A stretch of DNA of 64,000 nucleotides from Sorex araneus (GCF_027595985.1 NC_073313.1:101109552-101173551), one strand, 5' to 3'. Shown: positions 12,410-23,608, counted from the first letter of the stretch. Notes: generated by a model not told the origin, from the sequence alone. Translations and numbers: made by a program.

Positions 12410-12952
12410 CTATGGTACACGTACACAATGGAATAGTACTTGCCTGTAAGAGAAGATCAAACCTTGCAGTCTGATGCCATCTGAAAGGAGCTGGAGAGTG
12501 AATTTAGAGAGGGAGAGATATAACATGATCTCTCTCATATGTGAGATATAACCAAAATCTAGAGAAAGAACAATTGCCCAGAGAAACCAGAAACTGAGAC
12601 CTGGCCTTTGATGGGATACAGACTACATGGGGATCCTGGGAAGAGGAAGGGATAGGATAGGGAAGGGGAAGCTGAGGCAGTAGCAGAGGGAGACAGACTC
12701 TGGGGGAGGGTGTTGAGCTAGAATGTGTCAGGCATGAAACCCTGTCAGTAACAGGACTGTAAATAGTGTCTAAAATGAAAAAGAAATATTCCTGTCATAG
12801 GGACAGGGTGTGGGTGGGTAAGAGGGAGAGAAACTGGAAACACTGGTGTAAGAAACTGGACAATGGTGATGGGATTGGTGTTGGAGCATTGTATGTCTTT
12901 AACTGAATCATGAATCAAAGAGCCAGGAAGTAACTTTTATTTTTTACAAAAA
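12410..12952 (+). mobile_element. Sense L1 3' end nested in the antisense L1
   Basis: Begins in ORF2 (TATGGTACACGTACACAATGGAATA) and runs through a 3' UTR with two related tail blocks to about 12950. Near-identical flanks AGAATAGTTTTTGG (12396-12409) and AGAATAGTGTTTTGG (12953-12967) look like a TSD with one indel. Confidence 0.8.
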
Positions 12953-13033
12953 AGAATAGTGTTTTGGTTTTGGGGATAGATGGCAAGAACTGGTATGTAT
13001 GTTTTGTTCAATGGAAAATCATTTCTTAGTTTT

Positions 13034-14019
13034 TTTTTTAATTTTTATTAAATCACCATGTGGAAAGTTACAAAGTTCTCGGGTTTATATGTCAGTTATA
13101 CAATATTCAAACACCCATCCCTTCACCAGTGCCCATATTCCACCACCAGAAACCCCAGTATACCCCCCGCCCCCACCCCCTACCCCCTACTGTATAACTA
13201 ATGAATTTCACTTCATTTTTTCTTTACCTTGATTACATTCCATAATTCAACACAAAACTCACTATAGTTGACATAACTCTCTCTCTCTTTTTTTTTTCTT
13301 TTTCCTTTTCCCTTTTATTTTTTTCTTTTTCCCCCTCATACCCCTTCCAGCGCCTCATAGTATGGTGTACGCCACGCTGCGTCGGCCAGCGTGGGGCTTT
13401 TGCTTAGTTCACAGTCCAGAGGTGGCTGCTACATTAAAAACCTTCAATATTTCAACAAAAACTTACTGTTATTATTTGGAGTTTCCCCCCAAGTCAGACC
13501 TGTTCAAATGGAACCGTTTCACATTGCTGACAATTATAAATGTTAAGTTGCGCGGACGCTGCTGCGTCCGCGCGGTTTTGGATTTCTGTATAAAGTCCAG
13601 GGAAAATTCTGCCAGAAATTACATAGCCCAGCTCACAGTCCCAGTGCATTGCTGTGAGAAGTCTCTGAATTCAAAGTATTTAGGCGAGAGTGTCTGATTC
13701 GCGCTCAGCGGCTCCGGATTTATCTGGGCCGAGGGCGTGCCGGTTACGCCCCCTTCCCATGAGTTTCTGGGAGCCCCCAAAGTAAAATCCGAATACCTGT
13801 GGGTTTGGAGTCACAGAAGATGACGCCTGCCACATGGGTGCCGCCAGCCCGCCGCTTTCCGTGCAGGAAGACAGAGTGGGGAGGAAAAAAAAAAATCCAC
13901 CCCCGGCAGCACAGAGTTGTAGCCCAGTTTGGTGTCCCAGTGCATCGCTATCGGATGTTGCGCTGGATGCCCGAATGTGTTACATCATTGGAATCAAAGT
14001 CTTTAGGCGAGAGGGTCCC
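13034..14019 (-). mobile_element. Composite retroposon A: CpG-rich head plus L1-like tail
   Basis: The element lies antisense: T-rich tail at the left, CpG-rich 5' head at the right. TSD CATTTCTTAGTTTT is at 13020-13033 and 14020-14033. The 3' half (13034-13610) matches the L1 3' UTR type seen at 59495-59935. The 5' half (13611-14019) is GC-rich and partly repeated: GAATTCAAAGTATTTAGGCG (13667-13686) recurs as GAATCAAAGTCTTTAGGCG near 13991. It has no substantial coding frame. It is probably a non-autonomous L1-mobilised element; a 5'-truncated L1 with an unusually long 3' UTR is the alternative. Confidence 0.8.
13551..13572. repeat. Perfect GC-rich hairpin inside composite A
   Basis: CGCGGACGC, loop TGCT, GCGTCCGCG: a 9-bp perfect stem with a 4-nt loop. 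The corresponding position of composite B (33431-33441) has the shorter palindrome CGCGGCCGCG. Confidence 0.85.
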
Positions 14020-14420
14020 CATTTCTTAGTTTTTGATAGGTGTTGTCATTGATTTCCCAAAAGGGTTAAGCCAATTGACATTTTCACCAGCAGTGGGTAT
14101 GAGTTCCTTTTCCCTCACATCCACACCAAAAATGATTGTTTTTACTCTTTTGATGTGTGTCAATCTTACTGGTGTGAAGTGTGAAGTTATATCTCATTTA
14201 AAAAATAAGTTTCTTTCCCTCTGATAAGGAATGTAGGGTTTTTCTTTGTATACCAATTGGCAATCTGTATGTCTTCTTTAACAAATTGTGTGTTCTCCTC
14301 ATTTTCCGATGGGGTCAATTATTTTTTTTCTTGTTGAGTTTTCCAATTTGGATATAAATTAACCTTTTGTTAGATGAGTGATGCGTACATATTTTATCCC
14401 ATTCTGTGGAGTATGCTTTT

Positions 14421-14620
14421 GTTTGGTTGTTTTTTTGTTTGTTTGTTTGTTTGTTATGCTTTTTGGGTCACACCTGGAGATGCACAGGGGTTATTGCTGG
14501 CTCTCCACTCAGGAATTACTCCTGGCGGTGCTCAAGGGACCATATGGGATGCTGGGAATTGAACCCAGGTCGCCGCATGTAAGGCACACACCCTACCCCC
14601 TGTACTATAGCTTCAGCCCC
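14421..14620 (-). mobile_element. SINE-A, antisense, near full-length
   Basis: TSD TGGAGTATGYTTTT at 14407-14420 and 14621-14634 (one mismatch). The A-tail appears as a (GTTT)n-type run at 14421-14455. Confidence 0.95.
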
Positions 14621-14664
14621 TGGAGTATGTTTTTATGTTACTATCATTTATTGCTTTTGTTTAA

Positions 14665-14790
14665 TTTGGTTCTAGTCTACACATGGCTATGCTAAAGACT
14701 TACTCCTGCCTCTGCTCAGGGTACCGTATGTGGTGCTAAGGATTAAAGTTGGGTTGGCTGTATGCAAGGCAAGTGGCCTGCCTGCAAGAC
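14665..14790 (-). mobile_element. SINE-A, old diverged antisense copy
   Basis: TTACTCCTGCCTCTGCTCAGGGTACCGTATG and a GTATGCAAGGCAAGTGG head remnant. No TSD found. Confidence 0.7.
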
Positions 14791-14865
14791 ATATGATTAT
14801 GTTATGGTTATGTCCATAATTTCTTTTGCAGTGCAGAAGGTTTTTAGTTTGATGATGTTTCTTTT

Positions 14866-15038
14866 TTTTTTTTTGCTTTTTGGGTCACACCTGGCGATGC
14901 ACAGAGGTTACTCCTGGTTCTGCACTCAGGAATTACCCCTGGCGGTGCTCAGGGGACCATATGGGATGCTGGGATTCGAACCCGGGTTGGCCGCGTGCAA
15001 GGCAAACGCCCTACCCGCTGTGCTATCACTCCAGCCCC
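14866..15038 (-). mobile_element. SINE-A, antisense, full-length
   Basis: TSD TGATGATRTTTCTTTT at 14850-14865 and 15039-15054 with one mismatch. Body and head are complete. Confidence 0.96.
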
Positions 15039-15714
15039 TGATGATATTTCTTTTGTTGATCTTTGCTTCAATTTAGTTTTCCCCATTAAGTTTAATGCCA
15101 GTGAGGGTTTGTTGTACTTGACTTTTACTGGATTAAGGTAAATTTATTCAGTCTCCATTTTGTTAACATTTTTAGTAATAAATGGTTGTTGAATATTGTC
15201 AAATATATTATCTGCATCTATAAAATTATATTTATTCATGTTTCCTTTTATTAATGTGGCATATAACATTAATTTATTTGCATATGTTGAACTTTCATGT
15301 AATACATGATAATAAATCACCACTTCATTATGATGTAAGATCCATTTTAATGCATTATTGTATTTGATTGACTAGGAACTTTATTGAGGATCTTTGATAT
15401 ATATTTATAAGGAATATTATCTTACAGTTTTCTTTCTCAGTGATGTCTCTGTTTTATGTATGGTTTTGGTGTCATAGAAATGGGAAGGATTCCTCACTTT
15501 TCTCCTTGCTATCATAACTTGAGACAGAAGGAAATTAAGACCTCTTTGATGGCTTGGAATAATCTACTACTCAATCCTTCTGGGTCAGGAATTTTGTTGG
15601 AGATTTTTATTCCTGTCTTAAATTCCTTGTGAAAAATCAGTCTATTTTGATTATATTTATTCTCAGCACTCATTTTAGTAGGCTGTTTCACTTTAGCAAT
15701 TTATCCATTTTTTT

Positions 15715-15865
15715 TGCTTTTATTTTTGGGGGGTGTTCATACCCAGCGATGTTCAGGGGTTACTCCTGGCGGTTCTCGGAGGACCGTATGGAATACTAGG
15801 AATTGAACCTGGGTAGGCTGTGTGCAGAGCAAATGCCCTACCCACTGTGCTATCACTCTAGCCCC
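15715..15865 (-). mobile_element. SINE-A, antisense
   Basis: Flanks TATCCATTTTTTT (15702-15714) and TATCCATTTCTTT (15866-15878) form the TSD. Moderately diverged. Confidence 0.92.
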
Positions 15866-16615
15866 TATCCATTTCTTTTAAGTTCTCTGATTTAGTGGCA
15901 TACACTCATAGTAATGTTACTTTTATCTTTTTTTATTTCTATGGTATTTATTGTAATTTCTCCCCATTTCATATGTGATCTAATTTTTTAATTCTCTCCC
16001 ACTTTTTTCTTTAATGAGTCTAGACAAGGGTTTGTCAGTCTTATGAATTATTTTTTTAAAAAACAGCTCTTATTGTTTTATTGATCTGTTGTGTTGTGTA
16101 TTTTATTTCCATGTTAGTAATTTCTGCTCAGATTTTAATTATTTCCCTCCATCAAATTACTTTGGGCTCCCTTTGATGTTTACATATATATTTTTGCATA
16201 TGTAATTATTTTATTGTGCCTGTTCTTGTTTCCTGATTAATTTCTATTATTGCTGTCAACATCCCTTCTAAATTTGGCCTCTCCTGTGTCCTGTATGTTT
16301 TGGTAGCACATGTTTTCATTCTCATTTGATTCTAGGAATCTCTTTATTCTTTAATTTACTCTTTGATCTAGTGTTTGTTTACAGTATTATGAAATTTTAT
16401 GGGTTTATATTCATCTGTATGAGTGTACATGTCACCACTCTGGTCACCCAAGTTCCTGTTCCTTATCACTGCAAAAGATCTTTGTGTTCACTCATCTCAC
16501 ATTTCCTCCATTTTAAACTGGAAACAACCATAATTTTCACTGACTTTAGAAGTTGTTAATTTGCCAGTTTATTTGATTTAGTAATTCTTTTTTCTCCACT
16601 TAATTTAAACTCTGT

Positions 16616-17230
16616 GGTTTACAGAGTTGCTCATGATGATTTGTTACAAGTATTCAATATTTCAACACTAACTCACCACCACTGTCACATTCCCTGCACT
16701 ATTGTTTCTACTTCCCAACTGCCCCTCAAGCCTGCCCTCAGAGAAGCCCACAGTAATTTATTTTATGTTGTATGGTACCACTAAATGACTAGTGTGATTA
16801 TCAAAAAATGGTTCGGTAAAAGAAAATTTGTAGAAATTGTTGTATCTCACCATGAAGATCTTAAGTCCTTGTCTGAGGGTTTACTAAACTGTTCTTAAAA
16901 TTTAAGCCTTCTGTGTTAATGCTTTTGTTAGTCCAAATTCAGTGGCTTCTGAGTTATATTCCTGTCCAGTCTGGTGTGCTACTACTGGGATGTAGATTGT
17001 ACTCCTATTGGGATGTTAGTATTACAGAGTTCGGAGATAAAGATGTTGCATAGTCACATTTGTTGCTGAGTGTCCAGAAAATCCAGAATATTTCACTGAG
17101 CAGTCCAGCTGGAGACATGGTGGCGGCTATTGAGGTATGAATGTTGCTAAAGGGGCTTAGGTAGGGCAGCAACTTGTACCACCCCCTTCTAAGTTTGCTC
17201 AAGAGGTCTCAGCTAGGACTGCATATCCAA
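16616..17230 (-). mobile_element. Old L1 3' UTR or composite remnant, antisense (tentative)
   Basis: CATTCCCTGCACTATTGTTTC and the C-rich block resemble an older L1 tail in antisense. The stretch at 17095-17135 carries ACATGGTGGCGGC, recalling the GC-rich heads of the composite elements. Too diverged for a firm call. Confidence 0.4.
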
Positions 17231-17639
17231 GAAATTTTTGCAGCTAGGCAATCTCTTTTGAGTTGTATTTATGATTCTGCTTTAGTAAATCTTATTCCAT
17301 GTATTAATGGAATAAACTATTTACATTTTTACTTATTTAATTTAGCATAATCAGCTTCACCTAAGGATTGATATATTTTGTCCCCAAAGCAAGATTTCAT
17401 TCTTCTTGAATGGCAGAGTAGTATTCATCTAGTAAATATACTAAAATTGTAATCTAAAAGCATTTAGATTGACTCCATGTTTTCTATAATAATATTATTT
17501 CTATTAGCATACAGATGGATATAAATATGCATTTAAATTAGTGTTTACATCTCATTTAGATGAAAGTCTACTAATGATAATGGCTGAATCATGTGATATT
17601 TCCATATTTAACATTTTTTATAAGAAGGATTGTGTCATA

Positions 17640-17790
17640 CCAGTAGTGGTCAAGACTTATGTGGTCAGGATCTGTGCTTGGAGGTCATTCCTGGCAGATT
17701 TTATATGGTGTTGAGGATTGAACTAGTATTGACCACATGCAATGCAAGAGCCTAACTCCGTATATATTTAACACAACTGCTGCCCCATCT
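17640..17790 (-). mobile_element. SINE-A, old diverged antisense copy
   Basis: GGAGGTCATTCCTGGCAGATT, TTGAGGATTGAACTAG and ACATGCAATGCAAGAGCC follow the antisense order. Confidence 0.7.
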
Positions 17791-18184
17791 TTTTTTCACT
17801 TTTTTAAAGTTATCAACATGCTTTTTCTTTGATATGGCACCAATGCCAATTCCATGAACAGTATAGCAGTTTCTTTTCCTATAATCTTTGCAAATATTGT
17901 TTCCAATATTTTCTATACTGACGATTCTCACAGATGTGAATTGATTCCTCATTTTTGGTTTTGATTTGCTTTTCACTAAAACCAAATGATACTAAGAATT
18001 TTTCACACGTCTGTGGATATCTATGTATCTTCTTTGAAGAAGTGAGTAAGTGTCTTTTCTATATATCTTGATATTAACCCTGTGTTAGAAATGTGATGTA
18101 AAGTATCTTCAAATTGTAAGGTTGTCTTTTGAATTTTGTGGTCATTTCTTTCTTTTCCTTTCTTTTTTTTCTCTTTCTGTTTTG

Positions 18185-18349
18185 TTTCTGAGGGGGCACA
18201 ACTGACAGTGCTCAGAGGTCACTCCTGAATATCTGCTCAGGGGTCATTCCTAGCAGTGCTCATGGGATCATATATGATACCAGAGATAGGATTAAGGTTG
18301 GCCAAATGCAAGACAACTTTCATAACCTCTATGCTATCTGCCTGTCCCT
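18185..18349 (-). mobile_element. SINE-A, old antisense copy
   Basis: Two copies of the GCTCAGGGGTCATTCC-type block and a degraded head. Flanking TTGTGGTCATTTCTTTC and TTGTGGTAATTCTTTCC are probably the decayed TSD. Confidence 0.8.
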
Positions 18350-18784
18350 TGTGGTAATTCTTTCCCCGTATAAAAACATTTTAATATGATGTAGTTCCAT
18401 ATTTTTATTCTTACTCTTCTTTCACTTGCCAGTGGATTTGAATCTATAAATTCATCTCCAATATTGAGGTACTAGAATGTGTAAACTCTGGGCGACAAGG
18501 GAAAGCCCCAGTGGTGCTCCCTCTCAAGGCCCACATTTGATGGACTTGTGCCCTTCCCCTTTCTGGGGCAGCCCACGCCATGGTTGAACGAAGGAGTAAA
18601 TGAAGGCCATCAGGCTGGCTGGTGATTGTAAGGAATACTCCCATGGAAGAAAGTGTGTTCACGGGCTCTCAGGGCGTCGCTCTCTCACCCCTCTGCGTTT
18701 GGTGCTCTCGAGCCGCTGTGTATGGACAGGTTCTGGATGGCTGTAGGTGATGGGCAGGCGAAGGAAGAATTAGGGCCAAGCTGG

Positions 18785-19689
18785 TTGCTGATTAGTTGCT
18801 GTATATTCAATCTGTCCTCTCTCCCATCTCACGCATTCTTCCTTCCTTGCCCCTCATTCCTTGATCCCCCGCTCATCTCTCTGTCCTGCATTTCACAGCC
18901 TGGGCTCTCTCTCTTCTCTCTCCATTCTGACTCCTACTGCTTCTCTCTCCACCCCTACTTATCTCTCTCCGCCTTGCCCTCCAGGACCAAGCTCCACCCA
19001 GTCTGGAAGCAAAAACAACATAAGGAAGCCCTTCCTGATGGCCCACAGGCAAAATACCTCTTAAGGTATTTTTTTCCTTTAGTTTTTTTTTTTTTATATG
19101 GACACAGTAAGAGATACATTGAAGCTTATAGGGCAGCTCTCCTGGGAAAATCTTGCCAAGACTCAGACTACAGAGCTCAGGCAAGATTAATCATTCCTAA
19201 CCCTAACAGGGTCCAAATCTAGTTATTTCCTTTTGGATCGTGACAGCATCTGTTCCATGACCAAGCTCTTAACTTATAGTTAAACATTAGGCACTTTGAC
19301 CAGGCCCATCTCTATGCCAAGGTAGCACATAGCTCACCGCTTGCCCTAGGTCCATCAAGCCCTTTGTCAGGACACTGCTTTTGGGGGTGCTAGGAAGTAA
19401 GGGTAGCTGAAGCTTAGGTCCAGAGAACAGATGCCTGGGAAGAAAATATTTAGAATCAAATGACTCCCTCATAACAAAAGCATAGCATTACCACTGTCTT
19501 CCTGTGCCCATACAAAAAGGACATTACTCTGAATAAACTATACAAAGTACTTAAGCAGAAGAGGAAAACAATATTTACAAGTCAACAGAGCATAAAGAAA
19601 GAAGTTGCAAATAAACACATAGGAAAAGGAGCACTGTGATGGGAACAACCCAATAAACCTAAGCTACCGGAGGCTATGTTATCCTACAG
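18785..19689 (+). repeat. Diverged tandem duplication, unit 1
   Basis: Unit 1 and unit 2 share, in the same order, a CT-rich tract, CCCTTCCTGATGGCCCACAGG/GGCTCTTCCTGAATCGCCTG, TATGGACAYAGTAAGAGATACATT, TCTTAACTTATAGTTAA, GGACTCTGCTTTTGGGG, TACAAAAAGGACATT and GGGAGCACTGTGATGGGA. Offset is about 1,015-1,022 bp. No coding frame is shared. The family is unidentified; an LTR-like repeat or a local genomic duplication are both possible. Confidence 0.85.
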
Positions 19690-20735
19690 GTGATCAGTTG
19701 CCATTTATACTATTCTCCTCATGCTCCTGTACCAGTCTCACTGAACCCCTCATTCTAGTATCACACTAACCTCATTCCTGTCTCCTGTCTTTCCCTCTCA
19801 TCTCTCTAGGCTTCATCTCAAAGCCTCATTTCTCATCTCTCCACGTGCCTGCTCCTGCATTCTTCTCTTACATCCTTCTACCTCTGCCCCCCTTGCTAGT
19901 CTTTCCATGCTCCATCTTGCTGCCCTAGTCTCTCTCTCATCTCTCTCCAACTCCCCCACATTGGGGGCAGACAATATACCAAAGGCTCTTCCTGAATCGC
20001 CTGCCAGGTTCAAGGGCGGACATACCACCTAGGGGTGTTTCTCCTCTCCTTAAGTCCAATAACTTATTTAACATTGTAGTTAACATCTTTATTCTACTTC
20101 TTAATGTTAGTTATTTTGTATGGACATAGTAAGAGATACATTAAGCTTGTAGGATGGCTCTCCTGGAGACATCTTGCTATAGATCTCAGACTACAGTGCT
20201 CAGACTAGAGTAATCATTCCTAACCCTAGCAGGGTCTGAATCAAGTTATTACTTTTCATATCATGACATAATTTGTCCATGACCATGCTCTTAACTTATA
20301 GTTAAGTATTTTGGTGCTTTGGCCTGGCCCATTTCGATGCCAGCGTAGCTCACTGTTTGCCCTGGGTCGATTCAGTCCCTTGTCGGGACTCTGCTTTTGG
20401 GGTGCTAGGAAATAAAAACAACTGAGGCTTAAGTTGAGAGAACAGATGTCCAGAAGATAATATTATTTGGAGTCAATTAACTCCCAAGTTGCAAAAGCAT
20501 AGCATTATCTGTCTTTCTGTGTCTATACAAAAAGGACATTGCTCTGGATTAATTATGCAAAGGACTTAAGAAGAAGAGAAAAGCAATATTTACAAGTTAA
20601 CAGAGCACAAAGAAAGAGGTTACAAATAAACACAGAGGAATGGGAGCACTGTGATGGGAGTAAACCAATAAACATAAGCTCCCTGTGGCAAGGCAGAAAG
20701 GACAAACCAATGTTATCCTATACTAGAACATATTA
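19690..20735 (+). repeat. Diverged tandem duplication, unit 2
   Basis: Second copy of the unit. It ends with CCTGTGGCAAGGCAGAAAGGACAAACCA, lacking in unit 1. The reverse complement of that end segment appears again at about 31983-32026, so at least this part belongs to an interspersed family. Confidence 0.85.
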
Positions 20736-20799
20736 TCTATGTTCTGTTTTATGTATTTTTTTGGTTTTGTATAAGATTACCCAGAATATCATTCATTTT

Positions 20800-22160
20800 G
20801 AATAAACTTTTATGTAGGATATACCATGATCTAGTTTCTTTGTGTGTTGTTATTCATTTCCCAGCACCATTATTTGAATTGGTTTTATTTTTTCTACTAT
20901 TTATCATAGCTTTACTTATTTATTATAGATTATATGTGCATATAAGTGTTAATTTATTTCAGGACTCTTGTGCATTGGTTTATGTTACTGTGATTGTTCC
21001 AATTCCACATTGATTTTATTATTATTGCTTTATACAGCAGTTTGAAGTCAGGAAACAGGATGCCTCCCTTTTTCCTGTTCTCAGGATTTCTTTAGCTATT
21101 TGGATTTTTTGTGGTTCCACACAAATTTTAAAGTTTCTTGTTCTTTTTCTTTCTTTTTAAAAATGTAATTTATTTATTCATTTATTGCTTTTTGGGTCAT
21201 ACCCAGCAATGCTCAGGGGTTACTCCTGGCTCTGCACTCAGGAATCGTTCCTGGCAGTACTGGGGAACCATATGGAATTCCAGGGATTGAAACTGTGTAG
21301 GCCGCATGGAAGGCAGATGCCCTAACTGCTATACTATCACTCCGGCCCAAAGTTTCTTGTTCTATTTATTTCTTCAGAAAATATGATTGATATTTTGATA
21401 GGGATAGCATTGAAACTGTGCATTAGTTGAGATGACAATTTTATTCTTCTAATATACGAGCACAGTGTATATTTACATTCATTTTCTATTTTATAATTTT
21501 AATATAAGCATTTAATCAGTAAAATTATTGAGGATTTATATTTCACTGTATTTTTAGTAATAATGTTTTATACATAGAATGACACTGTACCACACCTACC
21601 ACCAGAGTGCCAATATGCCTTAGCTAATATCCTGTATATTAGCAAGATATATGGTTATTAGCAAGATATATTAGCTCAGATATTTATCCTATTTTATTGG
21701 AAATTTCTTGATTAGAGCAATCATTAGTTTTAGTTTATTTCATTTTTCTGAAATACAATTTGTTTATTTTTGATTTTCATTGGTTGATTCATTGAAAAGT
21801 CCTTTGTAGTACCTATTATTTGGAGTTCTCCCTATGTTTTCCTTGATGAATTATTATGGATTCATGTATAGCATTAAAGTATTTACTATATTTGAAATTT
21901 ACTTGTATGTACACTGTGAAATATGTGTCCAGATACATCTTTTCCCTGCATGTCACTAAAAAGGTTTCCTAGCACTTTGTTAAAGAAGCTTTTCTTGCTC
22001 CACTTAAGCACCTAGTTTATTAGTTATAAGTTAAAAATTTATACATCTGAGGGATAACTTCTGGGGTCTCAATTCTATTGTTTGAGAATCTTGGTTCATT
22101 CCAGTGCTACACAGTACTAATTATTATACTTTTATATTTTAGTTTAAAGTCCTGAATGTG
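20800..22160 (-). mobile_element. Old antisense L1 ORF2, first segment
   Basis: Antisense ORF2 landmarks: ATTTCCCAGCACCATTATTTG, TTATACAGCAGTTTGAAGTC, TTTGGATTTTTTGTGG and TTGATAGGGATAGCATTGAA. Interrupted by the SINE at 21145-21348. The element continues beyond 23629. Confidence 0.85.
21145..21348 (-). mobile_element. SINE-A, antisense, full-length
   Basis: Perfect 15-bp TSD AAAGTTTCTTGTTCT at 21130-21144 and 21349-21363. The element includes a long T-rich/(TTTA)n tail at left. Confidence 0.96.
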
Positions 22161-22164
22161 ACGC

Positions 22165-22320
22165 CACCCATCGCTTTTGTGGGGGATGGTAGTTTGTTGT
22201 CTGGGTCACACCTCAGGGCTTACTCCGAGCAATACTGGGGGACCACATGGGGTGAAGAGATAAAACCTGTATCCAGGTACAAGGCAAGGGCCTTACCAAT
22301 TGTACTATCTCTTGATTCCT
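22165..22320 (-). mobile_element. SINE-A, old antisense copy
   Basis: CTGGGTCACACCTCAGGGCTTACTCC, GGGGGACCACATGGGG and GTACAAGGCAAGGGCC preserve the antisense order. Confidence 0.78.
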
Positions 22321-22409
22321 AGTGGCCTTGATTCGAATCTCTTACTCCTAAAATTGCTTTGGATTTCTGGGATTTTTATGGTTCTATGCAAATTTTGTTT
22401 GAAAGTTTT

Positions 22410-22640
22410 TTATTACAACTCTATGATTTTTCAACTTGTTCATAATGCAGTTGTTTCCAGACTAAATGTTCCAGCACCAATCCCACCTTCAGTGTACCCT
22501 TTCCTCCACCAATGTTCTCAGCTTGCCACCCACCATCCCAGCCCCTTGCAGGCACAATGAAATATACTTCATATGCTTTGTTACAATACAAAGGAAAATT
22601 GAATTATCAAATAGGATCAATGAGTTGATGATTTGATTTT
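22410..22640 (-). mobile_element. Older L1 3' UTR, antisense
   Basis: CCAGCACCAATCCCACCTTCAG followed by CCACCAATGTTCTC is the antisense of an older L1 tail type, different in detail from the young CCCATCCCTTCACCAG type. Confidence 0.65.
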
Positions 22641-22792
22641 TTTTAATCTCACGATGATGTTACTAAAGTCACTGTCTAAGGATATAATGTCCTGCTGGGT
22701 GCCAGTTGAGCCTTCTTTGTTTTGTTTAGGCTCATTGAGGCTGGTGATCTTCTATAGAACTTTCTATTTTTTAAATGATTTAAAATTTTTTG

Positions 22793-23608
22793 CATCCTTG
22801 GGAAATATTCCCAGAAGTGGTATTGCAGGGTCATATGGAAGCTCAATTTCTAGTTTTTGAAGGACTGTCCGTATTGTTTTCCAGAAAGGCTGGACCAGTC
22901 GGCATTCCCACCAACAGTGCAAGAGCATCCTTTCTCCCCACATCCACGCCAGCACTGGTTGCTTTTGTTCTTTTGAATGTGTGTCCGTTTCTGTAGTGTG
23001 AGATGGTATCTCATTGTTGTTTTGATTTGCATCTCCCTGATGACTAGCAATGTGGAGCATTTTTCTTGTGCCTCTTGGCCATTTGTATTTCTTTTTTGAG
23101 GAAACTTCTGTTCATTTCTTCTCCCCATTTTTTGATGGGGTTGGAGGTTTTTTTCTTATAAAATTCTACTAGTGTCTTGTATATGCTGGATATTAATCCC
23201 TTATCAGATGGGTATTGGGCAAATATTCTTTCCCATCCTGTGGGCTCTTTCTGTATTTTGGTTTCATGAGCAGAGGGGAGAAGGCATATGGAACAGAGAA
23301 GGGATCACTAAGACAATGATGGCTGGAGGAACCAGATCGGAGATGCATGTTGAAAGTAGATAATGAAACAAACATGATGACCTCTCAGTGTCTGTGTTGC
23401 AAGCCATAATGCCCAACAGTAGAGAGAGAGTATGGGGAATATTGTCTGCCATGGAGGCAGGGGATGGTTGGGAATTGGGGTGTATACCCGAGATATTGGT
23501 GGTGGGGAATGTGCACCGGTGGAGGGATGGGTGTTTGATCATTGTGAGATTGTAACCCAAACATGAAAGCTTGTAACTATCTCATGGTGATTCAATAATT
23601 TTTTTAAA
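22793..23608 (+). mobile_element. 5'-inverted (twin-primed) L1 insertion
   Basis: A perfect 20-bp TSD at 22773-22792 and 23609-23628 (starts AAATGATTTAAAA) encloses two oppositely oriented L1 pieces. 22793 to about 23270 is antisense ORF2: its minus strand encodes the C-terminal region around [15 protein letters not shown] and IELPYDPAIPLLGI. About 23272-23608 is the sense 3' UTR ending TGATTCAATAA plus a short tail. Twin priming during L1 integration produces exactly this arrangement. The ORF2 piece is a C-terminal fragment only, so the element is dead. Confidence 0.95.

Larger units (their letters stand above)
14034..16615 (-). mobile_element. Old antisense L1 ORF2, interrupted by SINEs
   Basis: On the minus strand this is degraded ORF2, read from the C-terminal region at left towards the reverse-transcriptase region at right. 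Recognisable antisense landmarks are the TGAAGTTATATCTCATTT block, GCAGTGCAGAAGGTTTTTAG, TTAATGTGGCATATAACATT and the CAGCTCTTATTGTTTTATTG block. All frames are broken. It is interrupted by four SINE-A copies of different age. Confidence 0.85.
17280..18480 (-). mobile_element. Old antisense L1 ORF2, interrupted by two SINEs
   Basis: Antisense ORF2 order can be followed (GGATTGATATATTTTGTCCC, TTGGTTTTGATTTGCTTTTC, ATATCTTGATATTAACCC). Many stops. SINE-A copies interrupt it at about 17640 and 18185. Confidence 0.7.

Noticed and set aside
13034..14019. CpG island or IL1RAPL2 promoter / exon 1
   Set aside because: The CpG-rich patch is bounded by a TSD and has relatives at 33.5 and 51.7 kb, so it came with a retroposon. 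No IL1RAPL2 leader or donor site could be linked to it.
13362..14052. Several 70-110 codon forward frames in GC-rich DNA
   Set aside because: Same situation in composite retroposon A.
18653..19222. 189-codon plus-strand frame
   Set aside because: It crosses a CT-rich tract (Ser/Leu/Pro-rich translation) and tandem unit 1. The matching part of unit 2 has no corresponding open frame and no splice or domain evidence exists.
18785..20735. Endogenous retrovirus with paired LTRs
   Set aside because: The two units are head-to-tail with no internal sequence, no primer-binding site and no gag, pol or env similarity. LTR identity remains only one possibility.
22764..23128. Minus-strand frames with clear L1 ORF2 similarity
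   Set aside because: Real similarity, but only a C-terminal fragment in a 5'-inverted insertion. Reported as a mobile element, not as a gene.
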